From Bacteroidales bacterium UBA6401 (lineage in GTDB: Bacteria; Bacteroidota; Bacteroidia; Bacteroidales; UBA932), in NCBI GenBank assembly GCA_002438635.1, contig DJPX01000018.1, positions 17,095-81,094 of the forward strand: a stretch of DNA of 64,000 nucleotides, written 5' to 3'. The position numbers and the translations under genes are program-made. Below, one piece after another: positions 43,862-53,798 of this stretch (its first letter is position 1; every line of letters begins with the position of its first letter). The notes under the pieces are model-generated. The model did no database searches. It was not told the origin of the DNA and saw nothing but the letters and a program-made list of their open reading frames with translations.

Positions 43862-45535
43862 CTAAAACCTCCACCCGAGAGTAAGAACCGCATTCACAAG
43901 ATTGCGTTCCGTACGGAAAAGAGGAGAATAATATGTAACACCTTCATCTTCGTAGTTATAGTATGGCTGGTACACACTTGATGGTAACTTAGTTAAGCGC
44001 AGAGCGAAATCCGCGAAAAAAGAACCAGTAGGATTATAACCGAACCCTACAGAATAACTGCGAGTTATATCATTAACGTACTTAGAATTGTCTGGAAGCA
44101 CTTTCCTTCCATGATAATAATCATCATCATAGTCTGAATAGTAAACCTCCTTTCCATCACTATAGTAATATTTTTCAGCAGAAGTCTTAAGGCTTGCACC
44201 AGCTCTTATTGCAAAGTTCGATGTCAAATTGACTTCAGCGCCAACCCTAAGATTATAAGCAAATCCACTAAAGATAGAAGTAGCTGTATTCACGAAATCA
44301 AATGTACCATCATTATAGGAGTCTTCAAAACGAACATTTCTATAATCTTCTGCTGATAGATCTGCGCTCACCAATCCTATTCTTCCGAATGTGTATGCCA
44401 CAGAAAAATCATAGTGGCGTGGTGTTATCAAAGTATACTCATAACTACCCTCACGACTCGACCCAGAATAAGAAGCCCCATTAGCGTATGAAACTCTTCC
44501 GCTATGTATCCATGTTTCCTCTATATCCATGGCCGTCGGCGTCTGATACGCAGCCCCTATACGCAATCCTGCGAAAGGAAGCCATATAAAGCCCACTTTT
44601 CCGTACACTCCTGATCCAGAAGCAGAGTAATTATACTGATAAGTGGCGTTATCGAAATAGGTGTCAACCACACTACCATCGTTATAAGTAAATTTGATAG
44701 GAAAATCCTCTACGACCCTTGCTGACTCGGTGTAACGTTCCATGTTCTCATATCCAAAATATGGTACACCTATATTAAAACCCAGGTAAAATCCATTAGA
44801 AAAATCCAATGCCATATTGAACAATAAATCGTTTTTTGATCCTGAAAGAATCTGACGCGAACGCTGAATCAGATCACCCGGAACATAACGTCTATTATCA
44901 TCTGTCAACACCTCAGTACATCCTACATAATTGCCATCTGTGCCATAAGCATTTATCAATCCGACATTATACCCCATAGCCACATCCCATAACGACGAAT
45001 AATCAGGGTTATCATAAAACGAATTGCTCTCAAAAGATGAATTCGATATACCCTGCGCGGCACGTGCCATTTCTGCAAATTTTGAAGAAACTCCGTTAAT
45101 TCCACGCCCCGAATGCTCATAATTATAGTCGTAAGTAGTATTAATCACAAAGCCAAAGGTAACTGCAGCTCCTAGCAATCCAGATTCTATACGAGATGTG
45201 GCACCTATATTAGGCAATTTAAACATCGACCGATTCGAATTCACTCCCCCTTGATAAGAAGCATTAGGATCTAAAGCATATGAAGTTCTTGTCCTAGAAG
45301 AGCTTATAGATGGAGAAATCACAAATTGTGAATAAGAAGCCACCGCAGAACCTGCAGGGTTCACGCCTATAGTTCCTATATCTGAACCCAAAGCACCTAC
45401 TGCTCCACCCAAGCCTACTACTCTTGCTGTACCCAGATAATCAGTAGCACTAAATGTATATGCATCATACATAGATTGAGCATTCAAGCCCACAACCGAC
45501 ATTAGCGATAACGCTACCAAAATATATCTTTTCAT
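43862..45535 (-). CDS. OmpP1/FadL-family outer-membrane transport protein
   Basis: The 557-residue precursor has a signal peptide (MKRYILVALSLMSVVGLNAQ), then the FadL-like hatch region (YTFSATDYLGTARVVGLGGAVGALGSDIGTIGVNPAGSA), and ends in an aromatic-rich beta-barrel strand, NAVLTLGWRF. The family takes up hydrophobic molecules such as fatty acids. It shares an apparent operon with the lipid A genes, 9 bases before lpxD, and sits 32 bases after the Trp/Tyr-rich lipoprotein gene. Confidence 0.9.
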   Translation of the reverse strand: MKRYILVALSLMSVVGLNAQSMYDAYTFSATDYLGTARVVGLGGAVGALGSDIGTIGVNPAGSAVASYSQFVISPSISSSRTRTSYALDPNASYQGGVNSNRSMFKLPNIGATSRIESGLLGAAVTFGFVINTTYDYNYEHSGRGINGVSSKFAEMARAAQGISNSSFESNSFYDNPDYSSLWDVAMGYNVGLINAYGTDGNYVGCTEVLTDDNRRYVPGDLIQRSRQILSGSKNDLLFNMALDFSNGFYLGFNIGVPYFGYENMERYTESARVVEDFPIKFTYNDGSVVDTYFDNATYQYNYSASGSGVYGKVGFIWLPFAGLRIGAAYQTPTAMDIEETWIHSGRVSYANGASYSGSSREGSYEYTLITPRHYDFSVAYTFGRIGLVSADLSAEDYRNVRFEDSYNDGTFDFVNTATSIFSGFAYNLRVGAEVNLTSNFAIRAGASLKTSAEKYYYSDGKEVYYSDYDDDYYHGRKVLPDNSKYVNDITRSYSVGFGYNPTGSFFADFALRLTKLPSSVYQPYYNYEDEGVTYYSPLFRTERNLVNAVLTLGWRF

Positions 45536-45567
45536 TTTATTCTAAATTTTAATGTTCAACACTTATA

Positions 45568-46377
45568 CTACCTGCGTCCTCTAGAAACTCCGCCACCACT
45601 ATGTGACGATCCGCCACCGGATGGACTCCTAAAAGAACCGCCTGAATTACTTCCTGATCCTCTAAACGAGCTACCAGAACCACTATCCCTTCTATATGTA
45701 GAAGAGCCACTGCCACGCGATGGTGTATTGCCTCTTGAAGGAACACCATCGAAGTATGAAGGGCTTCTTCTACCCGATGTGTTAGATGGTGACCTCCTAT
45801 AAGTAGAACCTCCGATCGTAGAAGATGCAGAAGAAGGACGCCGCGTTGCAGACGAAGGATTAATTCTTGGAGAAAAACGAGGATTTCTCATCGAAACTCC
45901 AGCATGGGGAGTATATGTCGATGGACGACGTGAAGGCCTATCCCAGCCATGATGAGGCGGGATATTATAACGATAGAACCACGGGGCATATCCCCAATAA
46001 TATGGAGATCCCCAATACCAGTCATCCCAAAACCAACCGCTATACCAGCCCCAATTATTATACCAATACCAATTGTCCCAATACCATGGATTATATCCCC
46101 AACGCCAATATGGTCCGAATGTCCCCCACACAGGGACTAACACTATACTACTGGAAGTAGTCGCCTTACTCCAGCCATATTCGTCGTAATCAACGCCTAT
46201 CTTATCGTCAAATTGGACACCGGCAGCATTAGGCACTACATCAACATTTTCACTTGGAGTATCATTCGTATAATATATGCCATCGCGATATCGGTATCCT
46301 TCAGCATAGTGACTGGCAGTACCGCAAGACACTGCCACGATAGACAGAAAGAGCAAAAAAATAAAACTACGTTTCAT
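45568..46377 (-). CDS. Lipoprotein with Trp/Tyr-rich and Ser/Arg/Gly-rich halves
   Basis: The frame is open to 46467, but the ATG at 46377 begins a lipoprotein signal peptide (MKRSFIFLLFLSIVAVSCG), giving 269 residues. Residues about 75-140 are extremely rich in Trp, Tyr and Gly (WDNWYWYNNWGWYSGWFWDD). The C-terminal half is low-complexity Ser, Arg, Gly and Pro with recurring STYRR, RGS and SGG. Similar proteins in Bacteroidota were once named vitellogenin II precursor without functional basis. The function is unknown; a surface-associated role is inferred from the lipobox. Confidence 0.8.
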   Translation of the reverse strand: MKRSFIFLLFLSIVAVSCGTASHYAEGYRYRDGIYYTNDTPSENVDVVPNAAGVQFDDKIGVDYDEYGWSKATTSSSIVLVPVWGTFGPYWRWGYNPWYWDNWYWYNNWGWYSGWFWDDWYWGSPYYWGYAPWFYRYNIPPHHGWDRPSRRPSTYTPHAGVSMRNPRFSPRINPSSATRRPSSASSTIGGSTYRRSPSNTSGRRSPSYFDGVPSRGNTPSRGSGSSTYRRDSGSGSSFRGSGSNSGGSFRSPSGGGSSHSGGGVSRGRR

Positions 46378-46402
46378 AGTGAATCTCCTAAATAAAAATT
46401 TG

Positions 46403-46410
46403 TATCTTTG
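46403..46410 (+). promoter_or_regulatory. -7 box of the proS operon
   Basis: TATCTTTG fits TAnnTTTG and is followed by CACGC, a common start context in this phylum. The leader to the proS ATG would be about 110 bases, with a GTCTA/TAGAC hairpin at 46450-46465. Confidence 0.55.
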
Positions 46411-46454
46411 CACGCAATAATCGTACCTCCTATAAAATAGGGACTTCAAGTCTA

Positions 46455-46462
46455 CAAATTTA
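46455..46462 (-). promoter_or_regulatory. -7 box of the Trp/Tyr-rich lipoprotein gene
   Basis: TAAATTTG on the minus strand, 78 bases before the ATG at 46377. With the opposing box at 46403 the two 5' leaders would overlap by about 30 bases. Confidence 0.4.
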
Positions 46463-46527
46463 GACAATTTATCAAATTAGGTTACGCTAGGAACAAAATT
46501 AACATACCGAAAATACGATATAAAAAT

Positions 46528-48006
46528 ATGGCAAAAGAAATCACACCGAGAAGCGAGAATTACTCACAATGGTATAATGACCTAGTAGTCAAAGCCGATT
46601 TGGCAGAGCAGTCTGCCGTTAGGGGATGCATGGTCATCAAGCCTTATGGCTACGCAATATGGGAAAAGATGCAATCTATCTTGGATGCTGAATTCAAGAA
46701 AACAGGAGTTCAAAATGCTTACTTCCCACTATTTATCCCGAAATCTTTTTTCAGTCGCGAAGCCGAGCATGTAGCCGGATTCGCAAAAGAATGTGCTGTG
46801 GTAACGCACCATAGACTTATGAATGACCCTGATGGAAAAGGAGTTATCGTTGACCCTGATGCAAAACTTGAAGAAGAACTCATAGTGCGTCCTACTTCTG
46901 AAACCATAATCTGGAGTGTCTATAAAAATTGGATTAAATCATGGAGGGACCTCCCTATTATTTGCAATCAGTGGTGTAATGTAGTAAGGTGGGAAATGCG
47001 CACAAGACCATTCCTTCGTACCGCCGAATTTTTGTGGCAAGAAGGACATACTGCCCACGCAACCGCCGAAGATGCCCAGGCCAAGGCAGTACAAATGGTT
47101 CACATATATGCCGATTTCGCCAGAAAAGTAATGGCACTTCCTGTTATTATCGGTCACAAAAGCCCGAACGAAAGATTCGCAGGAGCATTGGACACATTAA
47201 CCATAGAAGCCATGATGCAGGATGGTAAAGCCCTGCAAGCGGGTACATCTCACTTTCTAGGCCAAAATTTCGCAAAATCATTTGACGTAAAATACACTGA
47301 TAAAGAAGGAAAAGAACAGTATGTTTGGGCTACATCTTGGGGTGTGAGCACTAGGCTAATGGGAGCATTGATTATGGCCCATAGTGATGACAACGGACTG
47401 GTGCTGCCACCGGCATTGGCCCCTATACAGGTAGTAATGGTCCCTATATATAAAACGGACGAAGAGAGGAACTCCATCCTCAGCAAATTCAATGAAATGA
47501 AAATGCGTCTTGAGGAGTTGGGAGTCAGTGTCAAGATAGATGATAGAGACACACTTAGGCCAGGATTCAAATTCGCAGAATGGGAACTGAAGGGAGTCCC
47601 GGTAAGAGTTGCAATGGGAGCAAGAGATCTTGCAGGAGGGACGGTGGAATTGGCCCGAAGAGACACCCTCGAAAAGAGTACACACGATGCTGAAGGAATC
47701 GAAAAGTATATCAAATCACTACTTGATGAAATTCAGATAAACATTTATAACAAGGCACTTGCGATGCGCGATGCTAATGTACGTAAATGTGATGACTGGG
47801 AAGAATTCAAAACAGAAATAAAAAAAGGCGGATTCTTGCTTTGCCACTGGGATGGAACAGCCGAAACCGAGCAAAAGATTAAAGACGAGACAAAAGCAAC
47901 CATACGATGCATACCTGTGGACAGTTTCGTTAGCGAAGAGCAAGGAAAAGATATATATTCCGGAAAGCCTTCAAAGGGTAGAGTTGTATTTGCTATAGCA
48001 TATTAA
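46528..48006 (+). CDS. proS: Prolyl-tRNA synthetase (archaeal/eukaryotic type)
   Basis: The 492-residue class II synthetase lacks the editing insertion of the E. coli type and ends in Tyr (VVFAIAY), as the archaeal/eukaryotic-like form does. Class II motifs are visible in GYAIWEKMQSILDAEF, RPTSETIIWSVYKNWI with NQWCNVVRWEMRTRPFLRTAEFLWQEGHTA, and the later GTSHFLGQNFAKSFDV. It charges tRNA-Pro. It is first in a run with the DUF3078 gene (5-base gap) and tilS. Confidence 0.97.
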   Translation: MAKEITPRSENYSQWYNDLVVKADLAEQSAVRGCMVIKPYGYAIWEKMQSILDAEFKKTGVQNAYFPLFIPKSFFSREAEHVAGFAKECAVVTHHRLMNDPDGKGVIVDPDAKLEEELIVRPTSETIIWSVYKNWIKSWRDLPIICNQWCNVVRWEMRTRPFLRTAEFLWQEGHTAHATAEDAQAKAVQMVHIYADFARKVMALPVIIGHKSPNERFAGALDTLTIEAMMQDGKALQAGTSHFLGQNFAKSFDVKYTDKEGKEQYVWATSWGVSTRLMGALIMAHSDDNGLVLPPALAPIQVVMVPIYKTDEERNSILSKFNEMKMRLEELGVSVKIDDRDTLRPGFKFAEWELKGVPVRVAMGARDLAGGTVELARRDTLEKSTHDAEGIEKYIKSLLDEIQINIYNKALAMRDANVRKCDDWEEFKTEIKKGGFLLCHWDGTAETEQKIKDETKATIRCIPVDSFVSEEQGKDIYSGKPSKGRVVFAIAY

Positions 48007-48011
48007 ACAAG

Positions 48012-49028
48012 ATGAAAAGATTAATTTTAATATTAACGGGCTGCATTCTATTGTCTTTCAATGCATTTGCACAGGATGACGCTGTACAGAAGGCGGCAGT
48101 TGATGCTGCAACTGAAATATCGCAGGCACCGATTGAGAGTGGAAAAACTCCTAAGCCTAACTACTGGACATCTTCTGTTCAGCTCAATTTAGGTTACAAT
48201 ATGACTAATCTAAGTAACTGGGCTGCTGGTGGTTATAATACAACTACCCTTACTACTAATTTGGATGCCAAGGCTGACTATAAAAAAGAATTAATGAGCT
48301 GGAGTAACCGGCTGCAACTAGACTATGGATTTCTTTATTCTAACGAGAAAGAGAATATCCTTCAAAAGAGTAACGACCGCATCTACTTCGAAAGCAAATG
48401 GGCCTATCAAACAGCTAGTGGTTCACCTTTTAACTATACTGCTTCCTTTAACTTCCGCAGCCAATTCACTGACACTCCGGATGGATACGAAAAAGGCGAG
48501 GATGGTAAGTGGATAGAAAAAAACATTAAATCGGGATTTTTGTCACCGGCCTATACTGACATAGCATTCGGTATTCAATGGGCACCTACTCCGTGGTTTA
48601 ATGTCAATATGGCGCCCATAACCGGAGGCTTTACCATCTGTACTAACGAGGACTTGCGTAAAGCCTATGGTATGAAACTAAAAGATGATACTATCGAGAC
48701 TCCCGAAGGGAAAGATTATAAGATGGCGCTATTTCAATTCGGTGCTCAATTGAAGGCTAATTTTAAAATTTCGATTAACGAAAATTTTTCATACGAGACC
48801 CAAGGTGTAATCTTTACTGACTATCTTAATGAACCTTATTTTCGTATAAACTGGGATAACGCTATCAATTGGCAATTAAGTAAATATATGACATTGGCAT
48901 TTAAGACATGGCTTATTTCCGATCCTAATGTCACCATTACAGAAGGAGATGTCACGAAAAAGCGTGGAGTTCAGTTCAAGGACTTCCTTTCCTTTAATTT
49001 CACCTACACCTTCGCAAAAAGACAATAA
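48012..49028 (+). CDS. DUF3078 outer-envelope protein
   Basis: The 338-residue precursor has a signal peptide (MKRLILILTGCILLSFNAFAQ). The mature protein begins with NYWTSSVQLNLGYNMTNLSNWAAGGYNTTTLTTNLDA, typical of DUF3078 proteins of Bacteroidota, and has alternating beta-strand patterns to the end (FLSFNFTYTFAKRQ), consistent with an outer-membrane beta-barrel. The function is unknown. Its stop shares one base with the tilS ATG, so translation is coupled. Confidence 0.87.
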   Translation: MKRLILILTGCILLSFNAFAQDDAVQKAAVDAATEISQAPIESGKTPKPNYWTSSVQLNLGYNMTNLSNWAAGGYNTTTLTTNLDAKADYKKELMSWSNRLQLDYGFLYSNEKENILQKSNDRIYFESKWAYQTASGSPFNYTASFNFRSQFTDTPDGYEKGEDGKWIEKNIKSGFLSPAYTDIAFGIQWAPTPWFNVNMAPITGGFTICTNEDLRKAYGMKLKDDTIETPEGKDYKMALFQFGAQLKANFKISINENFSYETQGVIFTDYLNEPYFRINWDNAINWQLSKYMTLAFKTWLISDPNVTITEGDVTKKRGVQFKDFLSFNFTYTFAKRQ

Positions 49029-50323
49029 TGAAACTACTTCTCGCAGTCAGTGCTGGAATCGACTCGATGTATATGGCAAAAAGGGCATTAGATGGTGTCC
49101 TTTTTCCATTTATGAACGAATATGCAATAGCCCACTGTAATTTTACCCTACGTGGCGAAGAAAGCGATGGAGATGAAGCCTTTGTGCGAAAATGGTGCGA
49201 GGATAATCGCATAAAGTCACACTTTATCCGTTTCGACACCATAAAATACGCTAAAAAAGAAAAGATTAGCATTGAAATGGCCGCGCGTGAACTTAGATAT
49301 GGCTGGTTCGCAGATTTATGCCTCAAGTATGGGTACGATGCCGTAGCTGTGGCTCACAATGCAGATGATAATGTCGAGACACTCCTTTTAAATCTGTTAC
49401 GTGGATGCGGTAGTCGTGGGATGAAGGGTATGGCCACCGATTCAGGAGTCTTTCCTCATAGAGTGCTTAGACCTATTCTTCATACGAGCAGAAGCGAAAT
49501 AACTGATTATATGGTGTCTAAAGGGCTATCTTGGCGAGAAGATAGAACCAACACCGAGTCTCTCTATAAAAGAAATCTGTTAAGACACAAAGTCCTTCCT
49601 ATATTCAAAGATATTAATCCTTCTTTTCAAAAGACCATCGCCTCAGATATGGCTCATATAACTCAGGTTGATGATATAGCTCAGGAGTATTACGTTACAC
49701 ACAGAGAAAAATGTAGCAACATAAAGGAGTTGCTCTCTCTAAAGCACTGGAAATATATTCTTTATAGGGAATTGGAACTTTATCATTTCAGCGAAGGCTG
49801 CTATAATGACCTATGCAGGCTCCTACTAGAAGGAAAGACGCTAAGCGGAAAGACATTCTACAGCCCTACGCATAAGCTGGAACTGGGGTCTAATAGCATA
49901 GACATTACACCCATATCTGGCATAGACATTAAGAATAACGAAATCATAAAGATCGATACTGAAGGCATTTATGATATATCTGGCCGAAGGTTTAAGATAA
50001 GCATAGAGCAAAAGCCCGACTCACTTTGCGCACCAAATGGTGTCATATACGCCAGCCTTGACAAACTATACTTTCCATTTTATATAAGGAATTGGGAGAA
50101 TGGCGATTGGATTACTCCCCTAGGACTGTCAGGAAAGAAAAAAAAGATTAGCGATGTGTTCGTGGATTTAAAGATTCCTTCCTTTTTGAAAGAATCCGAA
50201 GTAGTGCTTGTTAGAGAGCCACAAAAAAAAGAAACACTTTCACTGCTTTGTCGAAAAACCAGCGAAAGTGTCAAAGTAAAAAATAACGATTCTAAAGTAT
50301 TAGTAATTAGAGAACTCCTGTAG
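49028..50323 (+). CDS. tilS: tRNA(Ile)-lysidine synthetase
   Basis: The 431-residue protein has the N-terminal PP-loop ATPase domain (LLLAVSAGIDSMYMAKRAL), the CNFTLRGEESDGDEAFV segment, AVAHNADDNVETLLLNLLRGCGSRGMKGM and the C-terminal TilS domain (about 350-431, RNWENGDWITPLGLSGKKKKISDVFVDLKIP). It converts C34 of the AUA-reading tRNA-Ile to lysidine. The PP-loop reads SAGIDS where SGGxDS is usual. It converges on sppA with a two-base gap. Confidence 0.94.
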   Translation: MKLLLAVSAGIDSMYMAKRALDGVLFPFMNEYAIAHCNFTLRGEESDGDEAFVRKWCEDNRIKSHFIRFDTIKYAKKEKISIEMAARELRYGWFADLCLKYGYDAVAVAHNADDNVETLLLNLLRGCGSRGMKGMATDSGVFPHRVLRPILHTSRSEITDYMVSKGLSWREDRTNTESLYKRNLLRHKVLPIFKDINPSFQKTIASDMAHITQVDDIAQEYYVTHREKCSNIKELLSLKHWKYILYRELELYHFSEGCYNDLCRLLLEGKTLSGKTFYSPTHKLELGSNSIDITPISGIDIKNNEIIKIDTEGIYDISGRRFKISIEQKPDSLCAPNGVIYASLDKLYFPFYIRNWENGDWITPLGLSGKKKKISDVFVDLKIPSFLKESEVVLVREPQKKETLSLLCRKTSESVKVKNNDSKVLVIRELL

Positions 50324-50325
50324 AA

Positions 50326-52083
50326 TTACTTAATAATGCTAGGAATGTATGGCATAGTGGCGAATACAATCTCACGATCACCCGACATCCACTTGTCATA
50401 CCAGTTCTTATAATAAACTGACCAATTACCATAAACCGAGTAATCGTTCACTGTCCCATTAATGGCTTCCGTTAACATTTCCACGAAGCTCAATTCTTTA
50501 GGGTACTCAACTATGTTCCAATTAGCAACATCCGGGTCTCCCCCACACTTCGCTGCATAACTTAGAGCATCCGTTAAACCTCCGATTTCATCTACAAGGC
50601 CAATCTGCAAGGCATCATTTCCAGCCCACACGCGACCTTGAGCTATCTCATCAACTGCCGACACACTCATATCTCGCCCTTCTGCTACCAAAGAAACGAA
50701 ACGAGTGTAGATACTCTCTATGCTACGCTGCATATAGGCCAATTCTTCCTTAGTAAATGGCCTGCTCATAGAAAACATATCTCCGTGTTTATTGGATGAA
50801 ACGCTTTGTACTCCTATATGAAGAGTCTCTTTATAGAGCTTTGAAAAGTCCGGCACCATACCGAAAACACCTATTGAGCCCGTAAGTGTGGTTTCATCAG
50901 AGAAAATTCTTTCCGCACCATTAGAAATCCAATAACCACCCGATGCGGCGTAATCTCCGTATGATGCGATTAGCGGTTTTTCCCGTGCAAGCCTATCCAA
51001 TTCATGACGAATCTTTTCTGAAGCGACGACGCTGCCGCCAGGAGAATTAACACGAAGAACCACAGCCTTTATCATATCATCCTCCCTTACATCTTCTATT
51101 ATGGAAGCAAAACGATCTCCATCTACATTCTGCAGGTCGTAGCCATCGACAATGGAGCCATTGGCATAGATGACGGCGATGCGTTGTGAAGAACGGAAGT
51201 TATTGACTATATGCGCATCGGCATAAGCGGCAAACGGAATAAACTGCACATCATCAAAGTCTTCCACCTGTGACATTACGGCCAATTTATCTTCCAATTC
51301 CTTTCTATCCAAAAGTTCATCGACAAGACCATAAGACACAAAATCTGCCGGAAGACAAAGATCAAGATTATCAATAGCAGAATTAAGACTCTCAACATCA
51401 AGTCCGCGACTTGCTGCCATATCCTGGGCGAAAGAGCTCCACAAAGAATTTACCATCACCTGATTTTGGTAAAGATTCTCGGCACTGGCACTGGAGCGGA
51501 TATACATCTCTCCCGCTGATTTGTACTTACCATGACGGATCAGCTGAACATTTACTCCAAGTCGATCTAGAGCATCTCCTAAAAATAGCATTTGGGAAGA
51601 AAGCCCGGTGAAAGTAGGACTACCTCCTTGATATGCTCCCATATAGACTTTATCTGCCACACTTGCAAGATAATACGAACCAGTAGTAGGATTCTCCATA
51701 TAGGCGATGACAGGCTTCCCGCTACTGCGAAATTCAGCGATAGCATTTCTAAATTCCTGAATAGCACCGGTGCCTATAAAAAGACCGTCTGTCTTCAAAT
51801 ACATACACTTAACACCAGGATCCAAAGCAGCTGATGAGATAGCATTCACTGCCTTAAGAAGGCCAATTGTCGTGCGCACATCCGGCTGTGCGAAATTCAG
51901 ACTCTGTGTACTCTGCTCGGATATTACAATCTTGGACATATCAACCTTTAGTATTCCACTGGAAGGAATAGCCGGAGTACTACTTGTTGATGAAGCCAAT
52001 CCCATCAATATAGCAAACCCGATTAGATTCACAATCAAGAGCGCACAAATGACTGCAAGTAATGTTCTTAAAAAATTTTTCAT
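50326..52083 (-). CDS. sppA: Signal peptide peptidase SppA, 67K type
   Basis: The 585-residue protein has an N-terminal transmembrane anchor (about 7-30) and two tandem S49 domains. The catalytic lysine is Lys188 in HGKYKSAGE and the serine lies in AASGGYWIS in the second domain. It digests cleaved signal peptides in the membrane. It is divergent from hisS, with opposing -7 boxes almost back to back. Confidence 0.95.
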   Translation of the reverse strand: MKNFLRTLLAVICALLIVNLIGFAILMGLASSTSSTPAIPSSGILKVDMSKIVISEQSTQSLNFAQPDVRTTIGLLKAVNAISSAALDPGVKCMYLKTDGLFIGTGAIQEFRNAIAEFRSSGKPVIAYMENPTTGSYYLASVADKVYMGAYQGGSPTFTGLSSQMLFLGDALDRLGVNVQLIRHGKYKSAGEMYIRSSASAENLYQNQVMVNSLWSSFAQDMAASRGLDVESLNSAIDNLDLCLPADFVSYGLVDELLDRKELEDKLAVMSQVEDFDDVQFIPFAAYADAHIVNNFRSSQRIAVIYANGSIVDGYDLQNVDGDRFASIIEDVREDDMIKAVVLRVNSPGGSVVASEKIRHELDRLAREKPLIASYGDYAASGGYWISNGAERIFSDETTLTGSIGVFGMVPDFSKLYKETLHIGVQSVSSNKHGDMFSMSRPFTKEELAYMQRSIESIYTRFVSLVAEGRDMSVSAVDEIAQGRVWAGNDALQIGLVDEIGGLTDALSYAAKCGGDPDVANWNIVEYPKELSFVEMLTEAINGTVNDYSVYGNWSVYYKNWYDKWMSGDREIVFATMPYIPSIIK

Positions 52084-52105
52084 ACCTTGAATATGTTATA
52101 TACGG

Positions 52106-52122
52106 CAAAAGTAGTAAATTTG
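52106..52122. promoter_or_regulatory. Back-to-back -7 boxes for sppA and hisS
   Basis: TACTTTTG on the minus strand (52113-52106) faces sppA and TAAATTTG on the plus strand (52115-52122) faces hisS. Only one base separates them, so polymerases could compete. Neither has a clear -33 TTTG at the right spacing. Confidence 0.5.
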
Positions 52123-52141
52123 CACAATAAATTATACATAT

Positions 52142-53497
52142 ATGGCACAAAAACCTGCTATCCCTAAGGGTACAAGAGATTTCGGCCAGAAAGAGATGGC
52201 TGAAAGAAATTATATTTTTGACACTATAAAAAGCGTATTCAAATCATTTGGGTACGCACAGTTAGAGACCCCAGCTATGGAAAATCTATCCACGCTTATG
52301 GGTAAATACGGCGATGAAGGGGACAAGTTGCTTTTCCGCATACTAAATTCTGGTGATGCCTTTGCTGGAACAGACCCTAGCAAGCCGCTAATCGGGCAAA
52401 TATGCGAAAAAGGTTTAAGATATGACCTTACGGTTCCATTTGCTCGCTACGTTGTCCAGCACCAAAGCGAAATATCTTTTCCGTTCAAGCGTTTTCAAAT
52501 ACAGCCAGTGTGGCGGGCAGATAGACCACAAAAAGGTCGATATAGAGAATTTTACCAGTGCGATGTAGATGTCATAGGCTCCAAGAGTCAACTATGCGAG
52601 TTAGAGCTCGTTCAAATCGCCGATGAAGTATTCAAAAGACTCGGAATAAGGGTCGTTATCAAGATAAATAATCGCAAGGTACTCAGTGGATTAGCTCAAT
52701 TATGCGGAAGCCCCGATAAAGTCGTTGACATCACTGTGGCTATTGACAAGTTAGATAAGATTGGCCTAGAAGCGGTGAAAGAAGAGTTGATAGAAAAGGG
52801 ATTGAGCCCGATGGCAATTGAAAAGCTAGAACCCATCCTCTGTCTTAAAGGCACCAATGAAGAAAAACTCCGGACCATGCGCTCTATTATGTCAGAGTGT
52901 GAAGTAGGCACTAAAGGTATAGAAGAGCTCGAAGAGTTGATAAACTATATTAATGATGCTGGAATTAGCACAGAATGTGAGATAGATTTATCTCTTGCAC
53001 GCGGACTTAACTACTACACAGGCGCTATTTTTGAGATTAAAGCTCTTGATTATCAAATAGGAAGTATAAGTGGTGGCGGTAGGTACGATAATCTGACAGG
53101 TATATTTGGACTTCCAGATATGTCTGGAGTTGGGATAAGTTTCGGAGCAGATCGCATCTACGATGTCCTAAAAGGACTTGACAAATTCCCGACTTCTCTT
53201 AATAGTTCAACTACACTGCTATTTGCCAATATGGGTCCAACAGAATGTGCTTACATACTACCTATCAGCATAGCTCTTCGTTCCAAGGGGATAAGTGTAG
53301 AAGTATACCCTGATAGTTGCAAACTGAAAAAACAATTCGACTATGCCGATCGTAAGAGCATACCGTTTATGTCTATATGTGGTCAAAATGAAATCGAGGG
53401 CGGTGTCATTCAAATAAAAAATCTTCAAAGCGGAGAGCAACTTTCCTTTGAAAAAGATGACCTAAACGCTATGCTCGAATTCGTTATTGGCAGTTAA
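52142..53497 (+). CDS. hisS: Histidyl-tRNA synthetase
   Basis: The 451-residue class II synthetase has RYDLTVPFARYV, QPVWRADRPQKGRYREFYQCDVDVIG (motif 2), the histidine-binding LARGLNYYTGAIFEI and GGGRYDNLTGIFG, and a C-terminal anticodon-binding domain. It charges tRNA-His. It is followed 10 bases later by the chorismate mutase gene, the first of the aromatic pair. Confidence 0.97.
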   Translation: MAQKPAIPKGTRDFGQKEMAERNYIFDTIKSVFKSFGYAQLETPAMENLSTLMGKYGDEGDKLLFRILNSGDAFAGTDPSKPLIGQICEKGLRYDLTVPFARYVVQHQSEISFPFKRFQIQPVWRADRPQKGRYREFYQCDVDVIGSKSQLCELELVQIADEVFKRLGIRVVIKINNRKVLSGLAQLCGSPDKVVDITVAIDKLDKIGLEAVKEELIEKGLSPMAIEKLEPILCLKGTNEEKLRTMRSIMSECEVGTKGIEELEELINYINDAGISTECEIDLSLARGLNYYTGAIFEIKALDYQIGSISGGGRYDNLTGIFGLPDMSGVGISFGADRIYDVLKGLDKFPTSLNSSTTLLFANMGPTECAYILPISIALRSKGISVEVYPDSCKLKKQFDYADRKSIPFMSICGQNEIEGGVIQIKNLQSGEQLSFEKDDLNAMLEFVIGS

Positions 53498-53507
53498 AAA
53501 CCGGGAA

Positions 53508-53798
53508 ATGGAAGAATTGGCCGAAATCAGAAACCGAATCGATGAGATCGACAGACGTATCGCCCAACTTTTTGAAATGCGAATGTCGGAATGCAAGAAG
53601 GTAGGTATTGTAAAAAAAAGAATTGGCGCTCAAATACTTGACGCGCATAGAGAAGAGGAAGTGCTGGAAAGCAGGGAACGATTCATTCATGACAAAAAGA
53701 TAACTGTCTATTGGATAGAGGTGGTTAAGTGCCTTATGAAAGTATCAAAAGAGTATCAATGGAATTTAAGAGAAGACTGCCCATCCCCAAAGAAATAA
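53508..53798 (+). CDS. Chorismate mutase, AroQ type
   Basis: The frame opens with TTG at 53487 inside hisS; the ATG at 53508 is the better start (96 residues). The helical AroQ pattern is visible: IRNRIDEIDRRIAQLFEMRM, CKKVGIVKKRIGAQILDAHREEEVLE. These supply the arginines and lysine that bind chorismate. It converts chorismate to prephenate for Phe and Tyr synthesis. Its 3' end overlaps the DAHP synthase gene by 40 bases in another frame. In many Bacteroidota this activity is fused to DAHP synthase; here the two are separate. Confidence 0.87.
   Translation: MEELAEIRNRIDEIDRRIAQLFEMRMSECKKVGIVKKRIGAQILDAHREEEVLESRERFIHDKKITVYWIEVVKCLMKVSKEYQWNLREDCPSPKK

Noticed and set aside
45549..46160. 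Several frames on both strands across the Trp/Tyr-rich lipoprotein gene
   Set aside because: They are low-complexity reflections of the repeated codons; only the frame with the lipobox is credible.
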